DNA from: Paracentrotus lividus
Taxonomy: Eukaryota; Echinodermata; Echinoidea; Camarodonta; Echinidae
DNA: 64,000 nt
Direction: 5' to 3'
NCBI GenBank assembly: GCA_940671915.1
Contig: CALNVZ010003429.1
Location: 21,098,607 to 21,162,606 of the forward strand
Shown here: in pieces, positions 11,745 through 23,300 of the stretch
Layout: every line of letters begins with the position of its first letter
Position numbering within the stretch: the first letter of the stretch is position 1
Translations under genes and position numbers: made by a program
Notes under the pieces: generated by a model
Databases searched by the model: none
Seen by the model: the letters and a program-made list of their open reading frames with translations, nothing else
What the model was told of the DNA's origin: nothing

Positions 11745-14700
11745 CAGTCGGATAAAATAAAAGAATAAAATAAATCAAAGTGAGGGTCAAAGGTGACTTA
11801 CTTCCAGCATTCTGTTCATGCCACCTGCTCATCCAGTAACCTTTGAACTTGAGGTCATTGAATATGAGTGACCCAGTTGGGACCATGACAGGCTGCTTGG
11901 ACATTCCTCCATATGTGACGATAGTACCACCGTTTCTGTGTGGGAGTGAGAGAGAGGGGGGTAAGATGGAAAATTAATCTAGTTATGCTGCACTCCATCC
12001 AGGTGTATAATTTATACCTGGAGGAAGGGGGTGCTGCTGGTCATTTGTGAATAATAAATGTGTAATTTCCTGTTGGTCCCCCTTTATCAGTTTATTCGAG
12101 AATGTGTGTAATTCTGCATATGCGCTTGTGACGTATATTGTTATCACACATATCCATTCTGTAAAACTAAATGGCGTACCAACACTGCACTATTGCACTT
12201 TTTCCCCCGAGAAAGGGTGGAACATGGCTCAATAATCTGTTTTTGTACAGTGGTCTATAAGTAAAACCAGGAAGAAGGCAACATCGCAAACCTTTCCTCC
12301 TTCAGGGGTGGATTAATGGTAGCAGGCAAAATATGAGTTTTCATATAGCCACTGAAATGCCTAGTATATGTATAGGTAATAATCAATTACATTATATGAA
12401 GCTCTTTAATGAAAATAAAAATGCAAATTCATTGCAGCTTTGATTAAGTTCAAAGGAAGTTAACTTACTTGAGTTGTTTGACAAGGCTAATGATGCTCTT
12501 TCCTCCAACAGCATTTAGGGCAAGTTTAGGTTTGGGCAAGTCCTGTGGAGAAATAAAAACAAACAAAGTATATTCCATATTCAACGTTAGATAGTATTGG
12601 CAAATCAAAAAAATTATTTTTTCACATTTTGAGATTCCTTTGGATATACAGTATGAAGTACATGTACTTGTGATGGGACATGTCTTTTAATTCTTTTTTT
12701 TTTGTTTGCTCATTATGCAGATATACTCTACCCTCCCCCCCCCCCCCCAATAAAAAACACAACTTGTTAGTTCTCATTTATTAACCTGTGTCTACGAAAA
12801 CCTGGTGGGCCCTGTATTAGTCTACAGAAGAAAAGAGAGAATTCAGAAGTCAACTTTGACATTCAGTATACATTTTGTTTGGCTCTGTGAGACATATTTT
12901 CCATCATTACCATGACTCAACATTATGCTTCAACTTGATCAGAACAAAGACCAACCTTCAACAGAGACGATGCTCCTTTCCGAAGATCACCCTCTGTAGT
13001 TACGACAGTACCTCCGAGTTCATGAAGATAGTCTGTGAGTTCAGACAGGTTTGGTCTATCCCTGACAATGTTGATTGTTTTTAACCCTCTTGCTGCTGCT
13101 ATCTGTATTACAGCCTGGCCAGCACCACTGTTAGCTGCATTCTGAATCACTGTGTCACCTTTGGAAATGAAAGGGTTGAAATTTATTAAATGAAAGGACA
13201 GGCAAACATTGATTATTAGAGGTTTATTATTCAGTACATGGATTGTTGATACTAGTATTGAATTAATGATTAAAAATATTCACCACTGAAGATTTTCCTT
13301 GGAGCACGACACACATGCATACTTGTTTTTCATACCTGGTTTCATCAGATATGTCTAGAAAACCTCAAGTTCAAAGAATTGTCTTAAAAATAGTAATTAT
13401 ACTAGGTTTTGGATTATCAAATTACTAGCAACTATTCAAAGCAGTTTGCAGCATTCCATCCTGGCTATATATTTGGTGCATACATTCTTATGACAGTTGC
13501 CTTCCTACCTGATAAAGTAAGGTTGGTATCTCACTTCGCAGAGACATCTCCTTGACAGAATAGAAAATTTTGTCTCCGCGACGGATAAAAAGTATTAGAG
13601 ACGTCTCGGATATCGCAGAGACGTCTCCGCGACAATTTATAAAAAAAAAAGGTCTGAAGTACCGTAGTCCCAAATCCGTCTCCGAGACGTCTCCAATACT
13701 TTTTATCCGTCGCGGAGACGAAATTCTCTATTCTGTCACGGAGAAGTCTCCACGAAGTGAGATACCACCCTAGGTGATAAGCGCTATATAAGCAAGTGTA
13801 ATTATTATTATTATTACCATGTGGCGGAGTTTGAGATAAAATCCCTTACTCACGGATATAACGCTGTTGGGGTGACAAAACCTTGTATCTCCAATTTTTG
13901 TGAAAAATCTCCTTTGGATAATTTCCAGATAATCAGTCAAGAAATGTCCTGTCCAAATCCCAACTCTCTCACCCCAATAATAAAGCCACCACAACATGTC
14001 AAAGAAAGATTATCCACATGTTATAGTTCCTTGGCTGCCATGTTTAGATTCTCTCCTAAAAGTTTGACATTCTTCAGATATTAGGTTTTATCACCCCATC
14101 AACGATAATTGTCATGCCTTTCCTAACCCCAAAACTTACCCTCTTTCAGATTCTCAAAATCAGCCAGCATTCTGTAAGCTGTACATGCATTGACTTTTAC
14201 TGTTGCTGCCACAAGAGGGGGTGTGTCTGTTGGGATTGCCATCACTTGATTGGCAGGACAAACAATGTGTGAACACCAAGTACCTGTATACAGAGAATAT
14301 AACAAGATTATTGAAATTACAGGGTGTGTCAAAAATTATGATACACCCTGTAAATTACTAATTGTGTACACTGTGGAATGCTGTGGATCACCATCATCAT
14401 CATCATCATTTTACAGGTGAATAGGTTTTTATATTTAAATGTCTACAATATCAATGAATAGATATATAAACACTCTCTAGTGTTAGTGGGTGGATGATGA
14501 TGTGCACCCCCCCCCCCACACCAATTAGAATATAAAGTATTGCATACTAATATCACTGGATAGGAACAGCATGATATAAAATAATCCTTAAAATCTTAAA
14601 ATTGGTAATGCATAATGTGTTTAACCTTTCACACTGGCTGGAAAAATAACACTCCCTCATGGATTCACATTTTTAACATTGCTACCAATAGTTTGCAACA

Positions 14701-16979
14701 AAATAATCCTTATAATCTCAAAATTTGGCCAGGCAGATAGAAATTTAAATGGTTCTAACCTTAGGGTAAGGGTCACACTGGCAGGGAATATAACCATGTC
14801 TCTTGGCGTTATGTCTTGGACATTGTCAACGACAGTATGAAAGAAAATATTCCTTAAAATCTCAAAGTTGGCAATGCAGACAGAAATTTAATTGGTTTTA
14901 ACCTGTCACACTGGTTGGGATAACCCTATCTCCTGGCGTTATATCTTTGACTTTATCACCGACTTCCTGGATCTCTCCCACTCCCTCAAATCCTGCAACA
15001 GCTGGAAAGGCTGGCCTGATTGGGTAAATACCTGATATAAGAAAAGAATAATAAAACATGAGGTAACTCCCAACATGGAGAGTTCTAGTCAGATATCTTT
15101 GAGTTACACATAATTGTGTCTCCATCTGCCTATTACAGCTGTTTCAGCTTCAACATTCATTAACACATTGTATAATGAGCCTGTATATAATTATACGGGA
15201 TGAAAGAGTAGAGAACATCCCTTTTACTGACTGTTTACCAGTATTTTGCTCATTATTGCATGATTAAAGGAAAAACTTACTTATAATTTCAAACTATTTA
15301 ACATTGATATATCAATGGATGTCTTTGTTTCTCTGTTAAATGAAAATGATTTGTGGCAATACTGCTTGACACACAGGATCCATTAGGCTTTGTGGAAAAA
15401 AAAAATAATAATAAATAAAAAATCACAGTATTCAATGGACCAATTTGAAAAAGTACAAAAATTTGCGGCCAGCTAGCTTGCCCTCACCTTGTATTGAGTT
15501 GATGTCTGCAGGGTTTACTGGAGATGCTATCATCTTCACAAGAACAGAATCACCATCAACCTCTTGAAGTGGTCTGTCCTCCAACCTGGAATATAATAAC
15601 AACAATGACAATGTCAACTATACTACTCATGATAATCTACTAACTACTTACAATACATATTATTGATGAAAATGATGATGATGATGATAATACATCAATG
15701 ATTAAAATGGTAGTAGGCTAATAATAAATAATAACAATTGAAAAAGAAGTAGAAGAAGAAGAAAAAGAAGAAGGAGAAGATGAAGAAAAAGACAACGACC
15801 ACGATGACAACAATGAAGAAGAAGAAGAAGAAGAAACTTGATTGAAGTTGAAATAATAGACTAGGCCCTAAGTCTAAAAACAAAAGAAAGTAGTTCAGAT
15901 TGCAAGAAGTATGACAAAAAAAAACAAGATTAACATAAACACTAAACATGCTAAACAGAGCTATAGAAAAAATGTTGAAAAAGGAAGTTCAACAAATGTT
16001 TCATTTATTATAACTGAGGTGAGTGTTGTGCAGGAGTGATAAGCACATGCGGGACAGTCCGACGATCTCCGAATCGAAGCGGAGGGATGAGAAGAGAGAG
16101 AGAGAGAGAGAGATGAATAGCTAAAACATAACAAGTCAAAGGTGAAGACGTTGGCGGATTAGGCCCTATAAACTTAACATAGATCAAGGCTACGTACAGC
16201 TTGTTCTTGCAGGGTTTTGGTAGGATATGAGGTAGTGATGTGGGATCTTATTGTGGTTGAGGATGATTATGCGGGGGAAGATCCAGGGGTGTTGCAGGCA
16301 AGCGTCCCACTAATAGCACTTACACTTATGCATGGTCAATTCATAATTGACCTTGCACTGGGAAGTACCATACTGCAGCAGTTTTCTTCCAATGGAAAGT
16401 CAATGCAGAAAAAGTAAAAATGGTGTCTTGAGAAGGTCAGCCCAGTCAAGGTGGTTATTCCAAAAAGGGTCTAAAAATTGTTCTAAGCAACATAAAAAAT
16501 ATCTAGACCCTAATTGAAGAATTATATTGCAATGATACTAGATCTGTAGATCTATAGATTATCTTAATTTATTTTGAGGTAGTCTAACTGTAGACTGTAG
16601 TGTAGGTTTAAAGCTGATTTCACTAATTATTATTGAGAAGTTTCCTCAGCAACCAAGAGGGCGACAGACAGACATTTTTCAATACTGACTGATGTTGGTT
16701 TGCAGCTGTATGTGCACTAATAGTGGCACTATTTCGTTTGCTTTATGTGGGAAAAAAAACTAACACAAATTACATAATGTGGGACCACTGTAAAATTTCA
16801 ACTTACCTTACCACATTTACCGGGTTCCCATGCTCTTTGTATACCAGTGATTTGCAAGACCTGACTGATGATGAGCATCTATATGGTGTAACAGTTCCAC
16901 AAAATAACTGTAGTCTGGAGATTTTGACTGCTTTTGAAATCCATTTGACATTTTTCATGATGCCCATGGGCGCCGCCAT
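11024..16979 (-). CDS. MECR: Mitochondrial enoyl-[ACP]/trans-2-enoyl-CoA reductase, complete, 8 exons
   Basis: Join (minus): 16979-16807, 15585-15488, 15031-14903, 14283-14140, 13158-12956, 12542-12469, 11935-11802, 11190-11024. All junctions are GT/AG, every phase agrees, and the total is 1122 bp, giving 373 aa plus stop, the same length I recall for human MECR. MECR is the NADPH-dependent last-step reductase of mitochondrial fatty acid synthesis (medium-chain dehydrogenase/reductase superfamily), supplying octanoyl-ACP for lipoate. Visible features: a basic N-terminus consistent with a mitochondrial transit peptide (about residues 1-50); KSLVYKEHGNPVNVV; PVNPADIN; Tyr93 in QGIYPIRP, matching the family's catalytic Tyr; GFEGVGEI and PGDRVIP; CTAYRML; VIQNAANSGAGQAVIQIA (nucleotide-binding Gly-rich loop); and VTYGGMSKQPV. 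The C-terminus SEKQILTFGS resembles the vertebrate one. Divergent from PRIM2. Confidence 0.96.
11656..11742. repeat. Poly-T tract, 87 bp (poly-A on the MECR strand)
   Basis: Uninterrupted T run within MECR intron 7, 60 bp downstream of exon 7 on the gene strand. Microsatellite or a retroposon tail; no body was recognised next to it. Confidence 0.9.
11802..11935 (-). CDS. MECR: MECR exon 7
   Basis: cacacag acceptor, GGAA|GTAAGT donor. Encodes NGGTIVTYGGMSKQPVMVPT and LIFNDLKFKGYWMSRWHEQ. Confidence 0.95.
12469..12542 (-). CDS. MECR: MECR exon 6
   Basis: 74 bp: DLPKPKLALNAVGGKSIISL then VKQLK; ccacag acceptor, CTCAA|GTAAGT donor. Matches the LALNCVGGKS-type block of the family. Confidence 0.9.
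12956..13158 (-). CDS. MECR: MECR exon 5 (NADPH-binding loop)
   Basis: aaag acceptor, AAG|GTTGGT donor. Encodes GDTVIQNAANSGAGQAVIQI then TINIVRDRPNLSEL; the Gly-rich loop and the RDRP segment match the cofactor-binding region of MECR. Confidence 0.95.
13519..13771. mobile_element. Foldback MITE with about 95-bp arms (CGGAGACG repeats)
   Basis: In MECR intron 4. The left arm, starting AAGGTTGGTATCTCACTTCG, is the imperfect reverse complement of the right arm, ending CGAAGTGAGATACCACCCT. Both arms contain CCGCGACGGATAAAAAGTAT and GAGACGTCTC palindromes. GC-rich compared with its surroundings; non-coding. A GCGCTATATAAG plus ATT-repeat tail follows at 13778-13817. Confidence 0.82.
14140..14283 (-). 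CDS. MECR: MECR exon 4
   Basis: tacag acceptor, GAGG|GTAAGT donor. Encodes GTWCSHIVCPANQVMAIP, LVAATVKVNACTAYRML and ADFENLKEG. Confidence 0.94.
14320..14350. repeat. Short perfect hairpin
   Basis: CAGGGTGTGTC and GATACACCCTG around AAAAATTAT form a near-perfect 11-bp stem in MECR intron 3, just upstream of exon 4 on the gene strand. The CAGGGTG end resembles the TIR of the 28331-29372 foldback, so it may be a TIR-only relic. Confidence 0.6.
14903..15031 (-). CDS. MECR: MECR exon 3 (catalytic Tyr region)
   Basis: atcag acceptor; donor ACAG|GTTAAA is weak at positions +4 to +6. Encodes GIYPIRPAFPAVAGFEGVGE and GDKVKDITPGDRVIPTSVT; Tyr93 aligns with the catalytic Tyr of the family. Confidence 0.93.
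15488..15585 (-). CDS. MECR: MECR exon 2
   Basis: ttccag acceptor, CAAG|GTGAGG donor. Encodes LEDRPLQEVDGDSVLVKMIA and SPVNPADINSIQ, the GroES-like substrate-domain start. Confidence 0.94.
16807..16979 (-). CDS. MECR: MECR exon 1 (start and transit peptide)
   Basis: ATG in a CAAGATGGCGGC context; encodes MAAPMGIMKNVKWISKAVK, an SR/C-rich spacer, then CKSLVYKEHGNPVNVVR. Ends at AAG|GTAAGT, phase 2. Found by reading the reverse strand. The later in-frame Mets (codons 5 and 8) are weaker candidates. Confidence 0.9.
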
Positions 16980-16984
16980 CTTGG
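16968..16984 (-). promoter_or_regulatory. TISU/YY1-type element over the MECR start codon
   Basis: The minus strand reads TCCAAGATGGCGGCGCC, an exact match to the TISU consensus SAASATGGCGGC, which also contains the YY1 core. Established: TISU directs both transcription start and cap-proximal initiation on very short 5' UTRs, often in mitochondrial genes. It supports the start chosen at 16979. Confidence 0.75.
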
Positions 16985-17040
16985 ATTTCTGTTTACGGAA
17001 GTTGAAAATCCCTCTTGCGGCGCGGGTGAAGATGGCAAAC

Positions 17041-17062
17041 GCGGGAAATTTTGTACGGGAAA
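17041..17062. promoter_or_regulatory. E2F-type sites in the MECR/PRIM2 divergent promoter
   Basis: GCGGGAAA at 17041-17048 (reverse TTTCCCGC) is a perfect TTTSSCGC E2F site; ACGGGAAA at 17055-17062 is a weaker second copy. The interval 16980-17245 separates the two start codons. E2F control would fit a replication gene such as PRIM2; this is inference. Confidence 0.6.
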
Positions 17063-17245
17063 CTTACCCGGTCAAATTCGAACTAGTACGTACACGTACT
17101 ACACGTACACACAAACAGCTCATCTAGTGCATGGAAGTCGATTCTACAATATATTACTAGGTCTATTCCTCTACTATCTTTGTTGTCTTTGTAGCCTTGT
17201 TTTACTCCTTCTACCTTGAAGAATATTTGAAATCAACATCCAAAC

Positions 17246-17399
17246 ATGGAATTCTCCGAGAACAGCGTCAAAAAGAGGATCAAGAAGGAATCATTCATCG
17301 ACAAAACGAAAGAACCTCATTTGTTGTTCTACCGAATTCCACCAATCGAGAATATTTCGCTCAGTGAATTTGAAGACCTGGCAAAACGAAGACTGGAAG
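17246..17399 (+). CDS. PRIM2: PRIM2 exon 1
   Basis: Start ATG 17246 (ACATGGAATTC). Encodes [20 protein letters not shown], then [20 protein letters not shown] and DLAKRRLE. Donor GAAG|GTAGAT, phase 1. The first in-frame Met precedes the conserved YRIPP block. Confidence 0.93.
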
Positions 17400-20300
17400 G
17401 TAGATCTATGCTTCTTTTGTTGCCTTTTATAACTTTACAATTATGATGAATGATTTTAGTGGTAATTAATAAAGTTTGGGTCTAGTGTATGATGCTAAAA
17501 AAAAATTAACAAAAATAACAAAAACTAACAGTTAGACCTACTTTCAACTTCAAACTAACTTTTTGACTGTGTCTGTGACTGTAGAAAAAATATGTGTGAG
17601 TTAACTCTGAATCAGTGAATGAGAGTGAGATTAAATATGGGATTATTTTTTGTTTTTTGTTTTGTTTTAATTGTTACAATGAGCTGGAAATTGAAGCCTG
17701 AATCTCGGGTAAAAGTAAAGTGAAGAAAACCCTGAGTTGGTATAGATCTAGACTCTACGCAGCAGGGATAAAATGAAATTAGAACCTAACGTTAATTAGG
17801 AATTGAATGTTGAATCTCTCAAAAAACCAATCAAGTAGGCTATTAAAGTTACTTAGATCTACTCCAACATGTCCAAAGACTGATGGGTAGGCCTATGGCT
17901 TGAGCAAAATTATGACATTATGTATCTAAGTTAGATGATCTTTTTTTTTTTTTCCCCTCTTCTTTTCAGTTTTGAAGCATGTTGAGTCTGCTGGAATCCG
18001 TCACGTCAAAGGAAGTGAGGAGTACAATGAAAGAATGGACAAAGAACTCAAGAAACTGATGCCCATTGCTCACAAGAAGGTTTGTAATCACAAATCAATA
18101 CTTGCAAAAATAAAGTTTGCTGCTTAGGCCCTTTTTATTATGCTCTTGAAACATTTGAAAAGGTCTTTTTGTGGCAAGTCTTTTTGTTCCATCAAGAAAA
18201 TAGTGTGAAATGCATTTATTGAGACTCAGAGATGACATTTTTTCAGAAAATTTTTCTGACATCAGGACCTTTTTTACTCAAAATTTATGCGTTTTCATTT
18301 TTTTTCAACCCTTAGATTTGTATTTATTTATTTTTTTTTTTTTATAGCTTTTTTGCCCAAATCAGCGCATTTTTCAGGATGTTTTTCCAATAACAGGATT
18401 TTTTTTTAAATGTTACTGAGTGGCATTTCTGAATTTATATAAGTTGTATATGTGTGTATTCACAATACTGGTGACCAAATGTGTGACATGAGGGGCAAAA
18501 ATTCAAAATGACTTGAGGGAAACAAAACCAACTTTTTTTAGCACTGATATACCATAAAAATTGCATACAAAAGCAAGAAGATAGTTCAAGCATCATAGTT
18601 GGAGATTTAAATGCGGATATCACAGTCCCAAAATGTCGATGGAAACGCCCAGCCAAAGATCTGGACTCGTTCATCCATCACAACAACCTCACCAGCCTGA
18701 ACACCTTGTACCTGACCAGAGACATCTACACATTCTGTAGTGACAATGGGTTATATAAGTCGCATCTGGACTATATCCTGGTAAGCAAAGATGCTAGAGA
18801 CGTACTTCTTCATCCACTCACAATCGCGGCCAGAATAGTGCCCAAAGAACGTTCAGTATCTGCCTGTACAAGTCCAGAAGCTTTTCAGGAGACGCATGCT
18901 CCTGAATCCATGACCGATCCAGCAAAAGAAGAAATATTGGGACCAAGATTCAGCAAGGTCAACGTTCAGTGGAAAGACCTCTCTAAAGTAGAACATTGCA
19001 AACCTCTACACACCCATTGGAAGAGGCCTGCAAGCCTATGGCATGATCTTCCACAAGACCCCAGACATCTCACTGCAGTCATGCTGAACGGATACTGGAA
19101 GACCTCACTGCTAAGTCTAGTCCATCTCGACAAGCAATCTCCCGCACTCCTGCTCTATAGCCCATAAGAAAACGCAGACCAGAGTGGTCCAAGGAGGTTG
19201 ACTCGTCATACCTGCGGATGATGAACGCCTGTGGAAAGTGTGGAAAAACAATGGTCGCCCAAGATCTCAGGGCACACTGTCTGGACATCCTACAAGGAAG
19301 CCAACGCCTGTTCAGACGTACTCTAAGGCGCAGCAGACAGGCCAAAACACAACAACCTTGTAGAAGAGATTGAAGCTTCCCGTAAGGTGACCAGAGCCTC
19401 TTTAACAGACTTGTCAGAGAAATACTACAGCCACTAATCCAAGTCTCACTGAGTACATTACCTGGGAAGAGAGAACCTATGCAGGTGATGAAGTCCTTGA
19501 GGGATGGGAAAAGTACTTCCACTCACTATCCTGTCGACAGGCAAACAGCACCTGAAGATACTGAAGCAGAATGGAACACAAGTCCTAATCACTGCTGTTA
19601 AGGAACAATTACATTCAACTCAAGGACCTTCATTCAGCTATCCAAGGCTTAAACTAAAGAGCAGGAGGACCAGACCAGGTAGTAGCGGAACATCTTCTAA
19701 CTCTGGCCCGGCATTTCGACTTTCTCCTGCTCACCATTATGAACGCATTCTGCCGACACGCCCATGTTCCACAGAGCTTCAAGAGAGGTATAGTCATACC
19801 TCTCACAAAGGAAAGGGCAAACCGTAACAGACCCCAGGGAACTACAGAGGTATAACCCTCACCTCCGTATTCTGCAAGGTGCTCGAGCTCCTCCTCAAGC
19901 CTATTCTGGAAATGCTACTCCAACAGATATCCCAGACAGCCTACAAGCTGGTTTCCAAAAGGACCACTCATGCATCATCTGACAGCGTTGTCTCTTAACC
20001 TCATCATTGAAATGAACTGGTCAAAACGACATGACACCTACATTGCCCTTTCTGGATGCGGCCAAAGCCTTTGACACCGTTTGGCACAGGACTGTTTCTG
20101 AAGCTTCAGAAGGCCGCGGCTTCTGGTAGTCTCCTGAAACATCCTAAGGAACCTCTACAGAGGCCTTGAAAGCAATCGTCATGTGGGAGGAAAACTCAGT
20201 CAACCTTTTCCTGTCAATCAAGGGTACGTCAAGGTGGAGTCCTTTCACCCTGCCTTTACCTCGTGTACATCGATGGCCTCATCAAAGCCTTAGATCTGCA

Positions 20301-23300
20301 GAAGCTGGGTGCATCTTCGCAGAGTTACAGGAGTGCTAGTTCTCGCAGACGATGTGGCCTGATTAGCACCAGCCCAGAGGATTTGCAAGCGATCCTAGAC
20401 ACCACCCATGAGTACTCTAGGAAGTGGAGATACAAAATAAACCCTGCTAAGAGTGCTTTAATTCTCGACAGCCGACAAATCAACGGTATGGCCGCTTCGC
20501 GAACCACAGTAATCGAGGCAAGTGGAAAGTCATCCCCACCTCGGCATTACACGCACCTTCTCACAACACAATCCAACCTCAACAATGCATCTCGAGGGAG
20601 GAAAACCATGTTTGCCTTGACTGGTGTTGGTGTGCACAAATGTGGTCTGGCACCAAGCTCAGTAGCTGCTCTCTGGAAGCATTTCTTGTCTCCCAAGAAT
20701 GCTGTATGCGAGCAGAAGTACTAAACCTATCCAAGAAGATGCACACGGAGCTTGATAGAACGCAATGTCATCTGTTCAAGTCACTCCCTTGGACTTCCAC
20801 GCAGTGCTGCCTAACGAGACCATCTCTATCCCTCCAACGTTCCCTCCTGTTACTGAGAGGTAGACAAGCTTCTTCCTACGACTCCTTGGCGAAAGTTTAT
20901 CTACTCCCCACGAGAGGATAGAGAGAAGACTTCTCATGCATGCCGTATGCCAGATACCTTCAAGCAGACTGTGAGAACTCTGTAGAAGGCTCTTACGAGT
21001 ACCAGCTTCCCACCCATGCCATGAGCTCATCAACCTCTCCCACCTTCACATCACGCCTGGAAGGCAGTGGTGAAAACTGTCTGTGGAGGAGCACAGAGCT
21101 GCACCCTCACCTTTGGAAGCCACCACTGTAAAGTTTCACTCCAGCTTCTGGCAACCGACCTCGAAACAACGCTCACAAAATCACTTCTCCTCGATATAAC
21201 CAACCCTCCGAGGCTTAGACAGGCGTTACCCATACAAGGCTTCAGCTGCTCAGTCGGAGTCTAACTAACCAACAACCCGTAAGAAATATAAGTAACGGGA
21301 ATTCACAACCCATCGTGCCCTGGTGGATTTCAAATGAAAGCAGTCGTGCAACTGGTAGGTTGAGTGCCTCTCCTCTATATGGCAATCAGAGATTGCGTTT
21401 CCTGTCTCTCAGTGCGGCCTCGGACAGTGGAAAGATCACTACTCGACATCAACTCCCAGGCTGACTGCTTCACAAAGCTCTACCCTTTTTGGTACTTGTT
21501 CCGCATGACTGCCCATCTGACTTCCCGACCTGTCATCTTCCATCTTACTTTCCTTCAGTTATCTACTTGACTTACATGTAAAACGTACTAATGTCGTCAC
21601 GTATATGTAGTCCTGCTGTCATATGTACTACCCTCATCACTACCTGTAATTATATACTCCTGCGAATGCTGCAGTTCTCCAAACTGGAGGAAGCCAAGTG
21701 AAGAAGAAGAAGCATGCGAAGCATTTAAAAATGATACCCAAATACACAATATGCCATATATAACATTCATCACTTTGGTGTCCACTAAACCCTGTTATAT
21801 CAATAATGAAGCAGATATTTTACATGTAACATCTTTTTCTGCTGTTGTACTGTCATTGTGAACCCTAATTTATCTGCAAGATAGATCATCACTGACCCTT
21901 GCTTGGCAGACTGAAGAATACATTCTTTAGGTGGACACCCATCACAAATGTTACACCCATGACAAATACTTATGAGGCAACACTTATCTTAAGTAGTTTC
22001 TGTTAACACTTATATCCTTTCAAAAGACAACATAAAATGAAGTACATGCAGTACAATTTCAATATATGAATGCCAAGAAAAGTTTATAGGCTAGATATTC
22101 TCAGAATGACGTAACATTCGTGATAGACCGTTGAACGGGTGGACACCGCGAACAAAATGCATTTTATGTACAGTAGCTATAGCAGCATCTTTCGAAGTGA
22201 TGTTGCCAATTTAACCTTCGTTCACAATGTTGTTAAAAAATGCATTTTATTTCATAAATATACGATTTTAAAATTAAGTAAAATAAGATACAAAATGAAA
22301 GTAACATTCGTGATGACGAGGACACGAAACAAGATTTTAATATTAAAATATTTTTTTCTCAAAATATTCTTTACTTGTCTTGAAAAAAACAAATACAGAC
22401 AATAGATGGAATTGAACTCTCCTGGGGAAAACCCCCGCGAATCCTGCAAGCAGATCCATTGCTAGTCATATGGCCTGATAACATTCATGATGGGCAATGG
22501 ACACCAACAGTAACGAATGTTTATGAAAGTTCAAGGGATCGGTATCCATGTTTGCTCTTTCCACGAATTTCCGAGACTTGTTTAGGCACATAATGCAACC
22601 ATTTTTATGTACTATAATAGACACTTTGAACAGAATACTTGCTTGTGCTTTTTAAATATTACCGTCATATTCCTCCCCGTTTTTTATGTCACATTTTCGT
22701 GTCCACTTTGTGTGTAAAAAGTTTAATTCATCAGGCCATATCTTTTCTTCTCTGAATGATCTTTGCTGGATTTTATCTCCACTATATTGTCTGGTAACAT
22801 TAAATCAAATAATATTGAAACATTCTGTTTCAACCGTCTTATATCCACAAAATGGAAAGGACAAAATATATCATCAAAATCTCTCCAGTATCGTAAAACC
22901 ACACATATCTCCTGTACGTCATTTCTCATAAACATCTATGACTGTCCTAGTATTTCATTATTGGGGATATGTAAACAAAACAAAAAAAGGATGAGCGACT
23001 ATGTAATCCTACTTGGTGAACCAATTTTAGTATTTATTTATTTATTTAAAAAATTTTTTTTACACGTGTGTCTACCAACATGCATGGTACTACCGTTGGA
23101 GACAAATGAATAAATTAATTGTCTATTTAACTTCCCAACGGCGTAAATTCCTTTACGTTTGATTTTCATGTATATGGGCTAGTTTGAACCTTAATCGCTA
23201 CGGGCACTCCGGTGGTCTAGCGGTTATGACGCTGGTCTAGCAATCCAGAAGTCGTGGGTTCGAATCCCGCCCAGGCAGCCTATGATTTTTTTTCATAGCT

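Noticed and set aside
11635-11904. 89-codon minus-strand ORF with a poly-Lys end
   Set aside because: The N-terminal part is MECR exon 7; the Lys run is translated intronic poly-T beyond the splice donor.
18706-21264. Several host genes suggested by overlapping ORFs
   Set aside because: All are frames of one decayed LINE with endonuclease and RT motifs.
23208-23280. Functional tRNA-Ala gene
   Set aside because: The anticodon and T arms look tRNA-like, but the acceptor stem does not pair and the copy lies within a direct-repeat element.
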